From NCBI GenBank assembly GCA_002706685.1, contig PALV01000002.1, positions 124,001 to 188,000 on the forward strand: DNA of 64,000 bases. The letters are read 5' to 3'. Under the pieces are notes generated by a model, which had not been told where the DNA came from, searched no databases, and worked only from the letters and a program-made list of their open reading frames with translations. Both the position numbers and the translations under genes were made by a program. Each line of letters begins with the position of its first letter. The stretch's first letter is position 1. Positions 52,927 to 62,151 of this stretch are shown in pieces. The DNA is from Gammaproteobacteria bacterium (lineage in GTDB: Bacteria > Pseudomonadota > Gammaproteobacteria > Pseudomonadales > Pseudohongiellaceae).

Positions 52927-54075
52927 ATGACCCAAGCCATAAAGCTGGCGCTGTTGCTTACGCTTGCCGGAGTGATCAGTGCCTGCAGTCTTTTCTCTGA
53001 CGACGAGACCGAACAACCGCGTGAACTGACTGACATCAATGAGCAGTTTGAGCTCGAACGTGTCTGGTCAGTCAATGTTGGCGATGGTCAGGGTGAGGGC
53101 TACAACCGTCTGGCACCCGCCATTGATGGCGATAACATTTATGCGGCCAGTGCCGATGGCACATTGATGGCGATCAACAAGGAGACCGGTCGCGTACTGT
53201 GGCGTGAGCGGACTGATCTGCCGATTACCGGTGGCGTCGGGGCAGCCTCTGGCCTGGTGCTGGTGGGAACACTGGACGCCCGCGTGGTGGCCTTTAATCA
53301 GAGTTCCGGTGAACAGATGTGGACCACTGCGGCGACCAGCGAAGTCCTCGCAGCGCCGCAGACCGATGGCCTGCGGGTTGTTGTGCAGACCATTGATGGC
53401 CGGTTGATTGGTTACGATGCGCGCGATGGCGAGCGGCTGTGGATCTACGAGAACACGGTACCGGCTCTGTCACTGCGTGGTACCAGCAAGCCGCTGATTA
53501 CCGGTAATCGGGTGATTGCCGGCTTTGCCAACGGCTTGATAGCGGCCGTGGATATCACCAATGGCAACCTGCTCTGGGAAGAGCGAGTCGCCATTCCACA
53601 GGGCCGGTATGATATTGAACGGATCATCGACATTGACGGTAACCCGACGCTGTTTGGCGGAGTTGTGTATGTCAGCAGCTTTCAGGGTAACCTGATGGGG
53701 CTGGATGTACAGACCGGTCGTATCGTCTGGGGTATGGCAGGCTCCAGCTACAATGCACTGGCGCTGGGCCTCGGCAATATTTACTGGGTCGATGCCAACA
53801 GCCATGTGTTTGCCGTACAGAACAACTCCGAGCGGACTGTCTGGGAAAATGAAGATTTGCGGCTGCGCAAAGTGAACAGTCCGGTAACGTTCAACAACTA
53901 CCTGGCGGTCGGTGACTTTGAGGGTTACCTGCACGTGCTGTCACAGATCGATGGCCAGATAGTTGCCCGTACACGCATTGATCGATCAGGTATTCGCGGC
54001 GAAATTATCTCCGAAGGCCGCAACCTTTACGTATTTACAAACAGCGGGCGTCTTAGCGCCTTACGCCTGCCTTGA
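52927..54075 (+). CDS. bamB: Outer-membrane assembly lipoprotein BamB
   Basis: Lipoprotein of the BAM complex that assists folding of beta-barrel proteins into the outer membrane; 382 residues. Signal peptide with lipobox VISAC (Cys ~20). The mature part is an eight-bladed PQQ-like propeller with repeats such as IYAASADGTLMAINKETGRV, LVGTLDARVVAFN and VVYVSSFQGNLMGLDVQTGR. Length is normal. Lies between yfgM and der as in E. coli. Confidence 0.96.
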   Translation: MTQAIKLALLLTLAGVISACSLFSDDETEQPRELTDINEQFELERVWSVNVGDGQGEGYNRLAPAIDGDNIYAASADGTLMAINKETGRVLWRERTDLPITGGVGAASGLVLVGTLDARVVAFNQSSGEQMWTTAATSEVLAAPQTDGLRVVVQTIDGRLIGYDARDGERLWIYENTVPALSLRGTSKPLITGNRVIAGFANGLIAAVDITNGNLLWEERVAIPQGRYDIERIIDIDGNPTLFGGVVYVSSFQGNLMGLDVQTGRIVWGMAGSSYNALALGLGNIYWVDANSHVFAVQNNSERTVWENEDLRLRKVNSPVTFNNYLAVGDFEGYLHVLSQIDGQIVARTRIDRSGIRGEIISEGRNLYVFTNSGRLSALRLP

Positions 54076-54078
54076 TTC

Positions 54079-54103
54079 CAGGGCCTGTGTCTGACAGGCC
54101 CTG
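54079..54103 (+). terminator. Hairpin between bamB and der
   Basis: A perfect 9-bp stem (CAGGGCCTG against CAGGCCCTG) with 7-nt loop begins 3 nt after the bamB stop. No T-run follows; it may attenuate or simply stabilise the bamB 3' end. Confidence 0.4.
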
Positions 54104-54122
54104 ACTTGCATCTGGAAATCTT

Positions 54123-55583
54123 ATGAAGCCCGTTATCGCCCTGGTGGGTCGCCCCAATGTGGGTAAGTCCACGCTGTTCAATCGACTGACTCGCAGTCGT
54201 GATGCCCTGGTTGCCGATTTTCCCGGGCTTACCCGTGATCGCAAGTACGGTGAGGGTAAAGGCGCCAGTAAACCCTATATTGTTATCGACACCGGTGGTC
54301 TGGAAGGTGGCGAGCAGGGCATCGATTTTGCCATGGCATCGCAGTCACTGCTGGCCATGGAAGAAGCCGATGTTGTGCTGTTGCTGGTGGACGGACGGGC
54401 AGGGCTGAATCCGGCGGATATTCAGATCGTCGAGCATCTGCGCAAACTCGACAAACCAGCCTGCCTGGTAGTCAACAAGGTCGACGGCATTGACGAGAAC
54501 GTCGCCCTTGGGGATTTCTACGGGCTTGGCATGGAGCAGATATATCCGGTCACTGCCTCACAGGGGCGCGGTGTCAGCAAACTGATCGAATCGGTGCTGG
54601 AGCGTTTCCCTGAGCCTCTGTCTGAGGAAGAGCGCGTCGAAGAAGGCATCCGGATTGCCATTGCCGGACGTCCCAATGTCGGCAAGTCCACGCTGGTCAA
54701 CCGCATGCTGGGTGAGGAGCGGGTGGTCGTGTTCGACATGCCTGGCACCACGCGAGACAGTATTTACATTCCTTTCGAACGGCACGGTGAACGTTACACG
54801 CTGATTGATACGGCGGGTATCCGTCGCCGTGGCAGAACGCACGAAACGGTGGAAAAGTTTTCAGTCGTTAAATCGCTCACCGCCATTCAGGATGCCAATG
54901 TCGTTGTACTGGTTATTGATGCGCGAGACGGCATCGTCGAGCAGGATCTGCATCTGCTCGGTTACGTGCTGGACGCCGGGCGCGCCCTGGTGATCGCCCT
55001 GAATAAATGGGACGGCATGGACACCGAGCAAAAAGAACGCATAAAGAGTGACATACGGCGCCGTTTCTCATTCGTGGATTTTGCCGCCATTCATTTCATC
55101 TCTGCCCTGCATGGCACTGGTGTTGGCGACCTGTACAAGTCCATTGAAAAAGCCTACGAGTCCGCGAAACGGCAATTAAGCACCAACCAGCTGACCCGAA
55201 TTCTGCAGGATGCGGTAACCGATCATGCCCCGCCAATGGTCAATGGTCGTCGCATCAAAATGAAATACGCCCATGCGGGTGGTCAGAATCCGCCGATCAT
55301 AGTGATTCACGGCAAGCAGACCGACAAGCTGCCTGACCATTACAAGCGCTATCTGGAGAAAACCTTTCGGGAAGTGCTGAAGCTGGAGGGCACACCTGTT
55401 CGCATCGAACTGCGCAGTGATGCCAATCCATATACACAGCACGAGCAGGGTATGACCCCGCAGCAGGTTGCCCAGAAACGCCGAATTGCCAAGAACCGCG
55501 CGCAGGGCGGAACACACGCGGAAGAACGCAAGACTCCGCGCCGTCGACCTGCTGGTCCCGGTGGTGGTCGCAAGAGCTCCTGA
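54123..55583 (+). CDS. der: Ribosome-assembly GTPase Der (EngA)
   Basis: Essential GTPase with two tandem G domains that helps assemble the 50S subunit; 486 residues. GRPNVGKST occurs in G domain 1 (about 8) and G domain 2 (about 182); DTGGL and DTAGI are the switch II motifs, NKVD and NKWD the specificity motifs. The KH-like domain (about 350-440) has [17 protein letters not shown] basic strands and [13 protein letters not shown]. The tail is Arg/Lys-rich. Last gene of the conserved block. Confidence 0.97.
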   Translation: MKPVIALVGRPNVGKSTLFNRLTRSRDALVADFPGLTRDRKYGEGKGASKPYIVIDTGGLEGGEQGIDFAMASQSLLAMEEADVVLLLVDGRAGLNPADIQIVEHLRKLDKPACLVVNKVDGIDENVALGDFYGLGMEQIYPVTASQGRGVSKLIESVLERFPEPLSEEERVEEGIRIAIAGRPNVGKSTLVNRMLGEERVVVFDMPGTTRDSIYIPFERHGERYTLIDTAGIRRRGRTHETVEKFSVVKSLTAIQDANVVVLVIDARDGIVEQDLHLLGYVLDAGRALVIALNKWDGMDTEQKERIKSDIRRRFSFVDFAAIHFISALHGTGVGDLYKSIEKAYESAKRQLSTNQLTRILQDAVTDHAPPMVNGRRIKMKYAHAGGQNPPIIVIHGKQTDKLPDHYKRYLEKTFREVLKLEGTPVRIELRSDANPYTQHEQGMTPQQVAQKRRIAKNRAQGGTHAEERKTPRRRPAGPGGGRKSS

Positions 55584-55616
55584 TATCAAAACCCTGACGT
55601 GCGGCTGGAGCAACGC

Positions 55617-56888
55617 ATGCCTATCAGTAAAACAGCCCGTCTGAACCTGACAGCAGTTATATTGCTGACACTGGTCGCCTGTAGTGAGGATCCGGCGCAT
55701 TTGCAGCCGACCGGCTTTGCTGTGTCGGCGCCTGAGCTGGCAACACCCTTTGATCAATATCTGGAACAAAGCCACACACAGGTCAGTTCTGCGCTGCAGC
55801 GAACCTTTACTGAAGATCAGCTTCCGTTTGGCGAGACTTATTCGCTGGCTGAGGTGGCAGCAATGCGCAGTCCCTTCCAGCTGGAGAGTCGCTCCGGCTG
55901 CGCGCCCGGACAGCGCCCGAAAGGGTTTTTGCTTTTGCACGGGCTCAGCGATTCACCCTATCTGCTGTCCGCGATGGCGCGCGATCTGGTCGCAGCCGAC
56001 AATTGCGCCGTAGCGCGTGCGCTGCTGCTGCCCGGTCACGGGACGGCACCTGGCGATCTGGCACAGGCCACCCGGCGTGACTGGCAGCAGGCCGCACGTT
56101 ACGGGGTCGAATCGTTTGCAGGAGAGGTCGATTCCCTGACTCTTGTCGGTTATTCAGCAGGCGCCACGCTGGCGATCGATCTACTCAATCGACAACGTGA
56201 ATCCGGCAATGTCGTTGATCAGCAGGTCGACTCGCTGATCCTGATGTCACCTGCGCTGGGGCTGCCGGGATTCACGGTGCGGCTATCTCCGTATCTGGGC
56301 TGGCTTGTCCGTTGGACGGGCATTGAACAGGAACGCGATGCGGCCAAGTATGAATCCTTTTCCGTGCCTGCTGGCGGCCAATTCTATCGGCTGCTGCAGG
56401 AGCTTGAGTGGCAGCAATGGCAGCCTCTGGACGTCCCCGTGATGATGGTCGTCAGCGATGCCGACGAAACCGTGAGTGTGCCGGATGCGGCGCAGTTTTT
56501 CTGTCAGCAGCTCAGTCCTGATTCCCGGCAGCTGTTGTGGTATGACTCGGCAGCCCTGCAGGCACCCGACTGCAGCGGTGTAACGCGTGTTGATGTCAGC
56601 GCTAATGACTATCGTGTGCAAAGCCTGTCGCATGTGGGTCTGACGCTGCCGCCAGAAGATCCACACTATGGTTTTCAGGGTTTCTACCGCCAGTGCCTGC
56701 ATTACGCGGCTGAGTCCGAACAGCGACAGCAATGCCAGCAGGATGATGACAGCAGCCTCTTTGGCGAGCGCCATCTGCTGGAATCGCTGGGAATCGAACA
56801 GCCAGATACTCTGCTGCGACGAACCACCTTTAACCCGTTTTATGATGATATGATGAGTCAAATCCTGCGTTTCCTTGGTCAGGAATAA
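55617..56888 (+). CDS. Lipoprotein alpha/beta hydrolase
   Basis: A 423-residue alpha/beta-fold esterase or lipase, anchored by a lipobox (LTLVAC, Cys ~23). The nucleophile elbow is VGYSAGATLAID (Ser), the oxyanion region FLLLHGLSDSPY, the acid probably Asp in VVSDADETVSV and the His in LSHVGLTLPPEDPHYG. The substrate is unknown. ATG 55617 follows GGAG; GTG 55599 is less likely. It is the first gene of the insertion between der and xseA and probably co-transcribed with the MBL gene 33 nt later. Confidence 0.88.
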   Translation: MPISKTARLNLTAVILLTLVACSEDPAHLQPTGFAVSAPELATPFDQYLEQSHTQVSSALQRTFTEDQLPFGETYSLAEVAAMRSPFQLESRSGCAPGQRPKGFLLLHGLSDSPYLLSAMARDLVAADNCAVARALLLPGHGTAPGDLAQATRRDWQQAARYGVESFAGEVDSLTLVGYSAGATLAIDLLNRQRESGNVVDQQVDSLILMSPALGLPGFTVRLSPYLGWLVRWTGIEQERDAAKYESFSVPAGGQFYRLLQELEWQQWQPLDVPVMMVVSDADETVSVPDAAQFFCQQLSPDSRQLLWYDSAALQAPDCSGVTRVDVSANDYRVQSLSHVGLTLPPEDPHYGFQGFYRQCLHYAAESEQRQQCQQDDDSSLFGERHLLESLGIEQPDTLLRRTTFNPFYDDMMSQILRFLGQE

Positions 56889-56921
56889 CAGGGAACAGCA
56901 ATAAACACGGGATAAAACGAC

Positions 56922-57941
56922 ATGAGTCAGTCCAGCGTCTGGTACGATTGCGGTTTCAATGTTACCTGTATCGATACCGGACTGTTTCGTGACGGTCTGG
57001 CAGCCTGCTATCTCATCGAACATGATGGCGAAGCAGCACTGGTGGATACCGGCACCCGCAACAGTCTGCCCAGAATCATGCAGACGCTGGCTGATCACAA
57101 TATCTCACCGGAGCAGGTGCGCTGGATCATGCCCACGCATGTGCATCTCGATCATGCCGGTGGTGCCGGTGCGCTGATGGATGAAATGCCGGAAGCGACG
57201 CTGGTAGTGCACGAGCGCGGTGCCCGCCACATGATAACGCCGGAGAAACTGCAGGCCGGATCATTGGCCGTATACGGCGAAGAGGCTTACGATGCCGCGT
57301 TTGGCCAGCTGGTCCCGGTGCCCGAGCAGCGAGTCTGTATTGCCGCGGATGGCGACAGCTTTGACCTTGGCTCGCGGCGACTGCAGACGCTGAACACGGC
57401 CGGCCATGCGCGCCACCATTATGTGGTATGGGATGAACACAGCAGCGGACTGTTTACCGGCGACACATTCGGCGTCAGCTATCCGGAGCTGAACACCGGC
57501 CGCGGCAGCCGTTTTATCTTTCCGCCCAGCACGCCAGTGCAGTTTGACCCCACTGCCTGGCACGAATCACTGACCCGTCTGATGAAGCTGCCTGTCGAGC
57601 GCGTATTTCTGACGCATTTTGGTATGCACGAAGACCCCGCCGAGCTGGCAGCGCTATTGCACGAACAGATAGACGTCTATGCCAATCTAGCCCGCCAGCT
57701 TGGCGCCGAATTCAGTCGCAAGCTTGATGAGGTGGATAGCGATGCTGAGGCGCTGGCCGATGCCATGCAGCGCCGCCTGCAGTCGCGTCTGATGCAGCAC
57801 AGTCTGGATGAACTGGCGGCACGTCAGTGTGCGGTGCCGCCGTCCGTCATCCGCCAGAAGCTGGCAGGAGACATGCAGCTGAATGCGCAGGGATTACTGC
57901 ACTGGCTGGCGCAGTCTGCTCCTCCCGTGGCCAGGGCTTAA
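56922..57941 (+). CDS. MBL-fold metallohydrolase
   Basis: A 339-residue metallo-beta-lactamase-fold enzyme. Zinc ligands are in THVHLDHAGGAG (HxHxDH), a His in NTAGHARHHY, the Asp in LFTGDTFGVSYPE and the last His in LTHFGMHEDPAE. The C-terminal ~90 residues are helical with no recognised motif. Such enzymes hydrolyse thioesters, lactones or phosphodiesters; the substrate is not clear here. The stop overlaps the convergent DoxX gene by 4 nt. Confidence 0.9.
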   Translation: MSQSSVWYDCGFNVTCIDTGLFRDGLAACYLIEHDGEAALVDTGTRNSLPRIMQTLADHNISPEQVRWIMPTHVHLDHAGGAGALMDEMPEATLVVHERGARHMITPEKLQAGSLAVYGEEAYDAAFGQLVPVPEQRVCIAADGDSFDLGSRRLQTLNTAGHARHHYVVWDEHSSGLFTGDTFGVSYPELNTGRGSRFIFPPSTPVQFDPTAWHESLTRLMKLPVERVFLTHFGMHEDPAELAALLHEQIDVYANLARQLGAEFSRKLDEVDSDAEALADAMQRRLQSRLMQHSLDELAARQCAVPPSVIRQKLAGDMQLNAQGLLHWLAQSAPPVARA

Positions 57942-58378
57942 CGCTGGCCGCGGATCAGAGAGTCGACGCTGAGCTTGCCAGGTCCGAAGGCAAACAGAAC
58001 AAAAAACACCACGAAATACATGGCTGCCAGTTCACCGTTGTTCAGTGTCGGAAACCAGGCCGGATGGGCGGTCGCATAGGCCATGACCATCAGCAGGGCC
58101 GACAGACCTGCAGCCAGGCGACTGAACAGGCCCAGCACCAGCAATGCTCCCGCAAACACCTCAATAACACCGGCAATCCACAGCATGTTGACCATAAGGT
58201 CAATGCCGAAAAAGTCCATGCCGCCCAGAACTGGCTGCGCGTTATCGCCAAACAGTTTTGGCCAGCCATGTGTCATGAACATCAATGCCGCCAGTATCCG
58301 CATGATGGTCCACGACAGGGTCTGACAGTTGTCTGCAATAGCATTGAAGAGTCTTTCCAGAGATTTGCCAATTGCCAT
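57938..58378 (-). CDS. DoxX family membrane protein
   Basis: A 146-residue four-helix inner-membrane protein of the DoxX family. The conserved LMFMTHGWPKLFG near helix 1 and GVIEVFAGALLVLGLFSRLAA in helix 2 identify it. DoxX-like proteins are linked to thiosulfate-quinone reductase or redox homeostasis, but most are uncharacterised. It reads opposite to its neighbours. Confidence 0.88.
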   Translation of the reverse strand: MAIGKSLERLFNAIADNCQTLSWTIMRILAALMFMTHGWPKLFGDNAQPVLGGMDFFGIDLMVNMLWIAGVIEVFAGALLVLGLFSRLAAGLSALLMVMAYATAHPAWFPTLNNGELAAMYFVVFFVLFAFGPGKLSVDSLIRGQR

Positions 58379-58533
58379 TGTTAAGGCTCCTTGAGAATTT
58401 AATGTACCAAGCTGGGTCTGAGATCATCGCTTGGGCAGATTTGTCCACGTTCTGCCTGAAGCGAGAATAGACTTAATACCAGCAATGGGCTACCCTTTTT
58501 CGATTGATAGACGCCTCAGGATTACCGACACGC

Positions 58534-59679
58534 ATGGCCGAGTTGCTGCGCCGCTTTACCAACCCCCGATTTGACCTCAGTCCCCAGGAACGCACGCTGG
58601 CGTGGCGTCTGCACCTGGATTTGCCCTTGCTGACCGCATTGCTGATGCTCAGCCTGCTAGGCATGGTCGTGCTGTACAGCGCTTCGGGTGAAGACATGGG
58701 TTCAGTTGTCAGGCAGGGCGTTCGTCTGGGCGTCGGCTTCACGGCATTGCTGATAATTGCGCAGCTGCCGCCCCGCACCTTCCATTACTGGGCAGTTCCG
58801 CTGTTTGCTGCAGGAGTTGTGCTGCTGATTCTGGTTCTGTTTTTTGGTTCGATACGCAATGGCGCACAGCGCTGGCTGGCCATCCCCGGACTGGGCCTGT
58901 TTCAGCCCTCGGAGATCATGAAACTGGCCCTGCCCATCATGGTGGCCTGGTACTTCAGCAAACGCAGCCTGCCACCGCGCTATACCGATATCCTGGTCGC
59001 GCTGGTGATTGTTGGTTTACCCAGCGCGCTGATCGCCAACCAGCCCGACCTGGGAACGGCGATTCTGGTTGGCATGGCCGGAATCATTGTGCTGTTCTTC
59101 GCTGGCATATCCTGGCGTATCGTTTCGTCGGCGGTAATTGCTGCCATGGTGGCAGCTCCATTGATGTACATGTTTGTTCTCGAACCGTATCAGCGCCGCC
59201 GCGTCGATACCCTGTTCAATCCTGAAGCTGACCCGCTGGGCGCCGGCTGGAACATTATCCAGTCAAAGATAGCCATCGGATCTGGCGGGCTGTTTGGCAA
59301 AGGCTGGCTCAACGGCACCCAGTCACGGCTCGACTTTTTGCCGGAATCGTCAACCGACTTTATTCTGGCGGTCATTGGTGAAGAGTTTGGGTTCCTGGGT
59401 ATTGCCATCCTGCTGGCGCTGTACATGTTCATTGTCGGGCGCAGCATGTTCATCGCCTGGCAGGCCCGCGAAACCTTCTCCAGACTGCTGGGCATCAGCC
59501 TGGGACTGACCTTCTGTATCTATGTGGTGGTGAACATGGGTATGGTGTCCGGCCTGTTGCCGGTGGTCGGTGTTCCGCTGCCGCTGGTGAGCTACGGTGG
59601 AACCTCAGCGGTGACACTGCTGGTGGGTTTCGGCATTCTGATGTCTATCCATACGCATCGCCGTCTGCTGCCTCCCTGA
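58534..59679 (+). CDS. rodA: Peptidoglycan polymerase RodA
   Basis: SEDS-family glycosyltransferase that polymerises lipid II during cell elongation; 381 residues with ten membrane helices. RodA traits: VLYSASGEDMGS, GAQRWLAIPGLGLFQPSEIMKLALP, NQPDLGTAILV (catalytic Asp), DPLGAGWNIIQSKIAIGSGG, GTQSRLDFLPESSTDFI and PLPLVSYGGTSAV. The end IHTHRRLLPP fits E. coli RodA rather than FtsW. ATG 58534 is chosen, with TTG 58504 in frame. It stands apart from its usual pbpA, mltB, rlpA neighbours. Confidence 0.95.
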   Translation: MAELLRRFTNPRFDLSPQERTLAWRLHLDLPLLTALLMLSLLGMVVLYSASGEDMGSVVRQGVRLGVGFTALLIIAQLPPRTFHYWAVPLFAAGVVLLILVLFFGSIRNGAQRWLAIPGLGLFQPSEIMKLALPIMVAWYFSKRSLPPRYTDILVALVIVGLPSALIANQPDLGTAILVGMAGIIVLFFAGISWRIVSSAVIAAMVAAPLMYMFVLEPYQRRRVDTLFNPEADPLGAGWNIIQSKIAIGSGGLFGKGWLNGTQSRLDFLPESSTDFILAVIGEEFGFLGIAILLALYMFIVGRSMFIAWQARETFSRLLGISLGLTFCIYVVVNMGMVSGLLPVVGVPLPLVSYGGTSAVTLLVGFGILMSIHTHRRLLPP

Positions 59680-59775
59680 TACGTCTTCAGGCGTTCGATT
59701 TTTCTCAAGTTTTTGTTCCCGTCTGCCGTTATGTAAATGTGACAACGATTAATTGCAGGGGAGCAACGTGTCGTT

Positions 59776-61443
59776 ATGATTTCGAATGTAAAGCTGCCAG
59801 CCATGCCCGTTCTTGGGCTGATGGCAATTCAGTTCGTATTGCTTGTATCAGGTATTGTGCTGTTTGAAGGTGGTTCGATGTGGCTGGTGCTGGCACTGGC
59901 GACACTGGGTCTGGCGCTGACCGGTATGCTGATGCGCCCGGGCAGCACAGCGGTATCCGACGAATTGCTGCAGGTGCTGCGAACCGTGAACGAGGCACAG
60001 GGTGATCTGTCTCTGCGCATGCGTGAATCGGGTGATGCGCGCAGTGTCGAGACAGCGAAACTGTTCAACCAGTTTATGGAGCGTTTGCGCGCTGCGCTGG
60101 AAGACCTTCGCAACCACAGTATCCGGGTAACGCTGACCTCCGCCCAGGGGCGCAAGATTGCCGAGCAGGCCAGTGTCGATGCCGGCAAGCAGGAAGACTA
60201 TTCCGAGATCATCTATAACTCCAGCGAAGAAACGGCAACGGCGATCGAACAGCTGTCCCGCTGGACCAGCAATATTGCCGATCTGAACTCGCGCAATCTG
60301 ACCACCGCCAAGCAGGCTGTTGGCGAACTGCAACAGGCCAATCGTCAGATCAGCGGTGTCGGCGACATGATGCAGCAGTTCCATGGCACCGTTGCGCAGC
60401 TGGAAAGCACATCAGAAAACATTCGCGTCATCCTCAGTACTGTTCAGGGCTTTGCCGCGCAGACCAACATGCTGGCGCTAAATGCTGCCATCGAGGCGGC
60501 CAGGGCAGGTGAACAGGGTCGCGGTTTTGCGGTCGTGGCCGATGAGGTGCGGGACCTTGCCGTGAAAGTTCGGGGTTCGGCCGACGAAATTGGTGCCCTG
60601 CTTGAAGACATGATTACCGTTGTGTCCCAGACCTCCACCGGCACCGAAAAAATGATCAGTGAGACAGCGCTGGCAAGAACCTCAATCGACAAATCTGCCA
60701 ATGACTTCCATCAGATGATGGACGGCTTCGAATCGAGTCAGGCTGACCTGCTGCAGGCCAGCTCCGCCGCGGAGCAACTATCCGTCAACAACAACGACAT
60801 TCGCAGCCGCAGCCATGAAATACGTGATCTGGGTCATCGCATCCGTAAGGACATGGAACAGAACAACGCGCAGACACATGAACTGCTCGATTCTACCGAC
60901 AAAGCCCTGCACAAATTATGTCAGTTCCGGATCGGGCGCGGTGAACTTGAGGAAGTGCTGGAGATTCTGGAGCATCGACGTGACCAGATTGAACCGGCGC
61001 TGGCCACCCTGCAGCGCAGTGGCGTGAATATGTTTGACCGTGATCACAAGCCGATTGACGGCACCAATCCGATCAAATACGACGTCTCCTATGCCAGAGC
61101 TTTCCAGAAAGCCTGTCAGCATTTTATCGATCAGTGGGCCAGTGAACAGGATGGTTCGCTTTACTGTCTGCCATTGGACAGCAAGGGTTATGTGGCGATT
61201 CACCGCAGTGAGCTGTCCCAGGAACCGACTGGCGATCCGAAAATCGATCTGGCCAAGAGCCGGCATATGCGTTTCTTCCAGAACCGCGATATTCCGTACA
61301 TGGGTCGTTTCCGTCTGCAGAGCTACCTGCGCGACACCGGCGAGGTGATGTTCAACCTGTCGGTGCCAATCCATGTTGATGGCAAGTACTGGGGCGGCCT
61401 GTTCCTGGGATTGCCGGCCGCCCGTCTGGGTCTGGATCTGTAA
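59776..61443 (+). CDS. Chemoreceptor-like protein with C-terminal sensor domain
   Basis: A 555-residue methyl-accepting chemotaxis-type protein. Two closely spaced N-terminal helices (about 8-30 and 33-52) leave almost no periplasmic loop, so sensing is probably cytoplasmic. A coiled region (60-220) leads to the conserved signalling tip [20 protein letters not shown] and [18 protein letters not shown] (about 230-270). A C-terminal domain (about 410-550, with [18 protein letters not shown] and [12 protein letters not shown]) resembles a Cache/PAS-type ligand domain. No HAMP domain or CheR-binding tail is visible. Confidence 0.87.
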   Translation: MISNVKLPAMPVLGLMAIQFVLLVSGIVLFEGGSMWLVLALATLGLALTGMLMRPGSTAVSDELLQVLRTVNEAQGDLSLRMRESGDARSVETAKLFNQFMERLRAALEDLRNHSIRVTLTSAQGRKIAEQASVDAGKQEDYSEIIYNSSEETATAIEQLSRWTSNIADLNSRNLTTAKQAVGELQQANRQISGVGDMMQQFHGTVAQLESTSENIRVILSTVQGFAAQTNMLALNAAIEAARAGEQGRGFAVVADEVRDLAVKVRGSADEIGALLEDMITVVSQTSTGTEKMISETALARTSIDKSANDFHQMMDGFESSQADLLQASSAAEQLSVNNNDIRSRSHEIRDLGHRIRKDMEQNNAQTHELLDSTDKALHKLCQFRIGRGELEEVLEILEHRRDQIEPALATLQRSGVNMFDRDHKPIDGTNPIKYDVSYARAFQKACQHFIDQWASEQDGSLYCLPLDSKGYVAIHRSELSQEPTGDPKIDLAKSRHMRFFQNRDIPYMGRFRLQSYLRDTGEVMFNLSVPIHVDGKYWGGLFLGLPAARLGLDL

Positions 61444-61455
61444 CTTGCGTCAGCC

Positions 61456-62151
61456 TCACTCGCTGGCGCTGTTGACCAGGGCAATCATGTCGACCGGGTT
61501 TTGTGGTACCGGCACCTGGCGCCCATTTATAAACAGCGACGGCGTAGAACGGACACCCGCCCGGGTACCGCCACGCTGATCATTGCGGACTTTCTGCAGC
61601 AGCGTATCGTCCTGCATATCCTGATGGGCCTGTTCGACATCCAGATCAAGCTGCTCCAGATAACCATCAAACTCCGCCTCAACGGATGCCAGGCCTGACC
61701 AGTAGGCCTGGTTCATGAACAGCAGGTCATACATTTCCCAGAATTTGCCCTGGCGCCCGGCAGCCTCTGAGTACAAAGCTGCAGTCCAGGCAAATGGATG
61801 CGTGGTGGTCAGTGGATAGTGCCGGAACACCAGTTGCACATCGCTGGCAATGCGTGGCCAGGCCTGACTCATGACACGGTGCTCGGTGGCGCAGGCAGGA
61901 CACTGAAAGTCTGCGTAGACCACCAGCGTGGTGTTGGCCTCCGGGTTGCCGCGTACATGGTCTGTCGGTCCGATTTCATCTGGCGGATAGACTTCACCCT
62001 GGCCCATCAAACCGTACAACACGCCAATTAATATCAGAGGCACGAGGATAACCAGTGCCAGACGGGTCAGATTTTTTTGCAGGGCGGCTTTTTTCTCGGC
62101 CGCCTGTTGTTTTTGTTCGCGAACCAGCCGCTGCTGTTCCCGTTTATTCAT
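61456..62151 (-). CDS. DsbA-like thioredoxin-fold protein, membrane-anchored
   Basis: A 231-residue oxidoreductase with a charged start (NKREQQRLVREQKQQ), one helix (about 27-47) and a periplasmic thioredoxin-4/DsbA-type domain. The active site is DFQCPACATEHRV (CPAC), and the cis-Pro region is VRSTPSLFINGR. It probably forms or transfers disulfides in exported proteins. The ATG at 62151 overlaps the xseA stop by 8 nt and has GGAGG 5 nt upstream, so it is coupled to xseA. Confidence 0.9.
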   Translation of the reverse strand: MNKREQQRLVREQKQQAAEKKAALQKNLTRLALVILVPLILIGVLYGLMGQGEVYPPDEIGPTDHVRGNPEANTTLVVYADFQCPACATEHRVMSQAWPRIASDVQLVFRHYPLTTTHPFAWTAALYSEAAGRQGKFWEMYDLLFMNQAYWSGLASVEAEFDGYLEQLDLDVEQAHQDMQDDTLLQKVRNDQRGGTRAGVRSTPSLFINGRQVPVPQNPVDMIALVNSASE

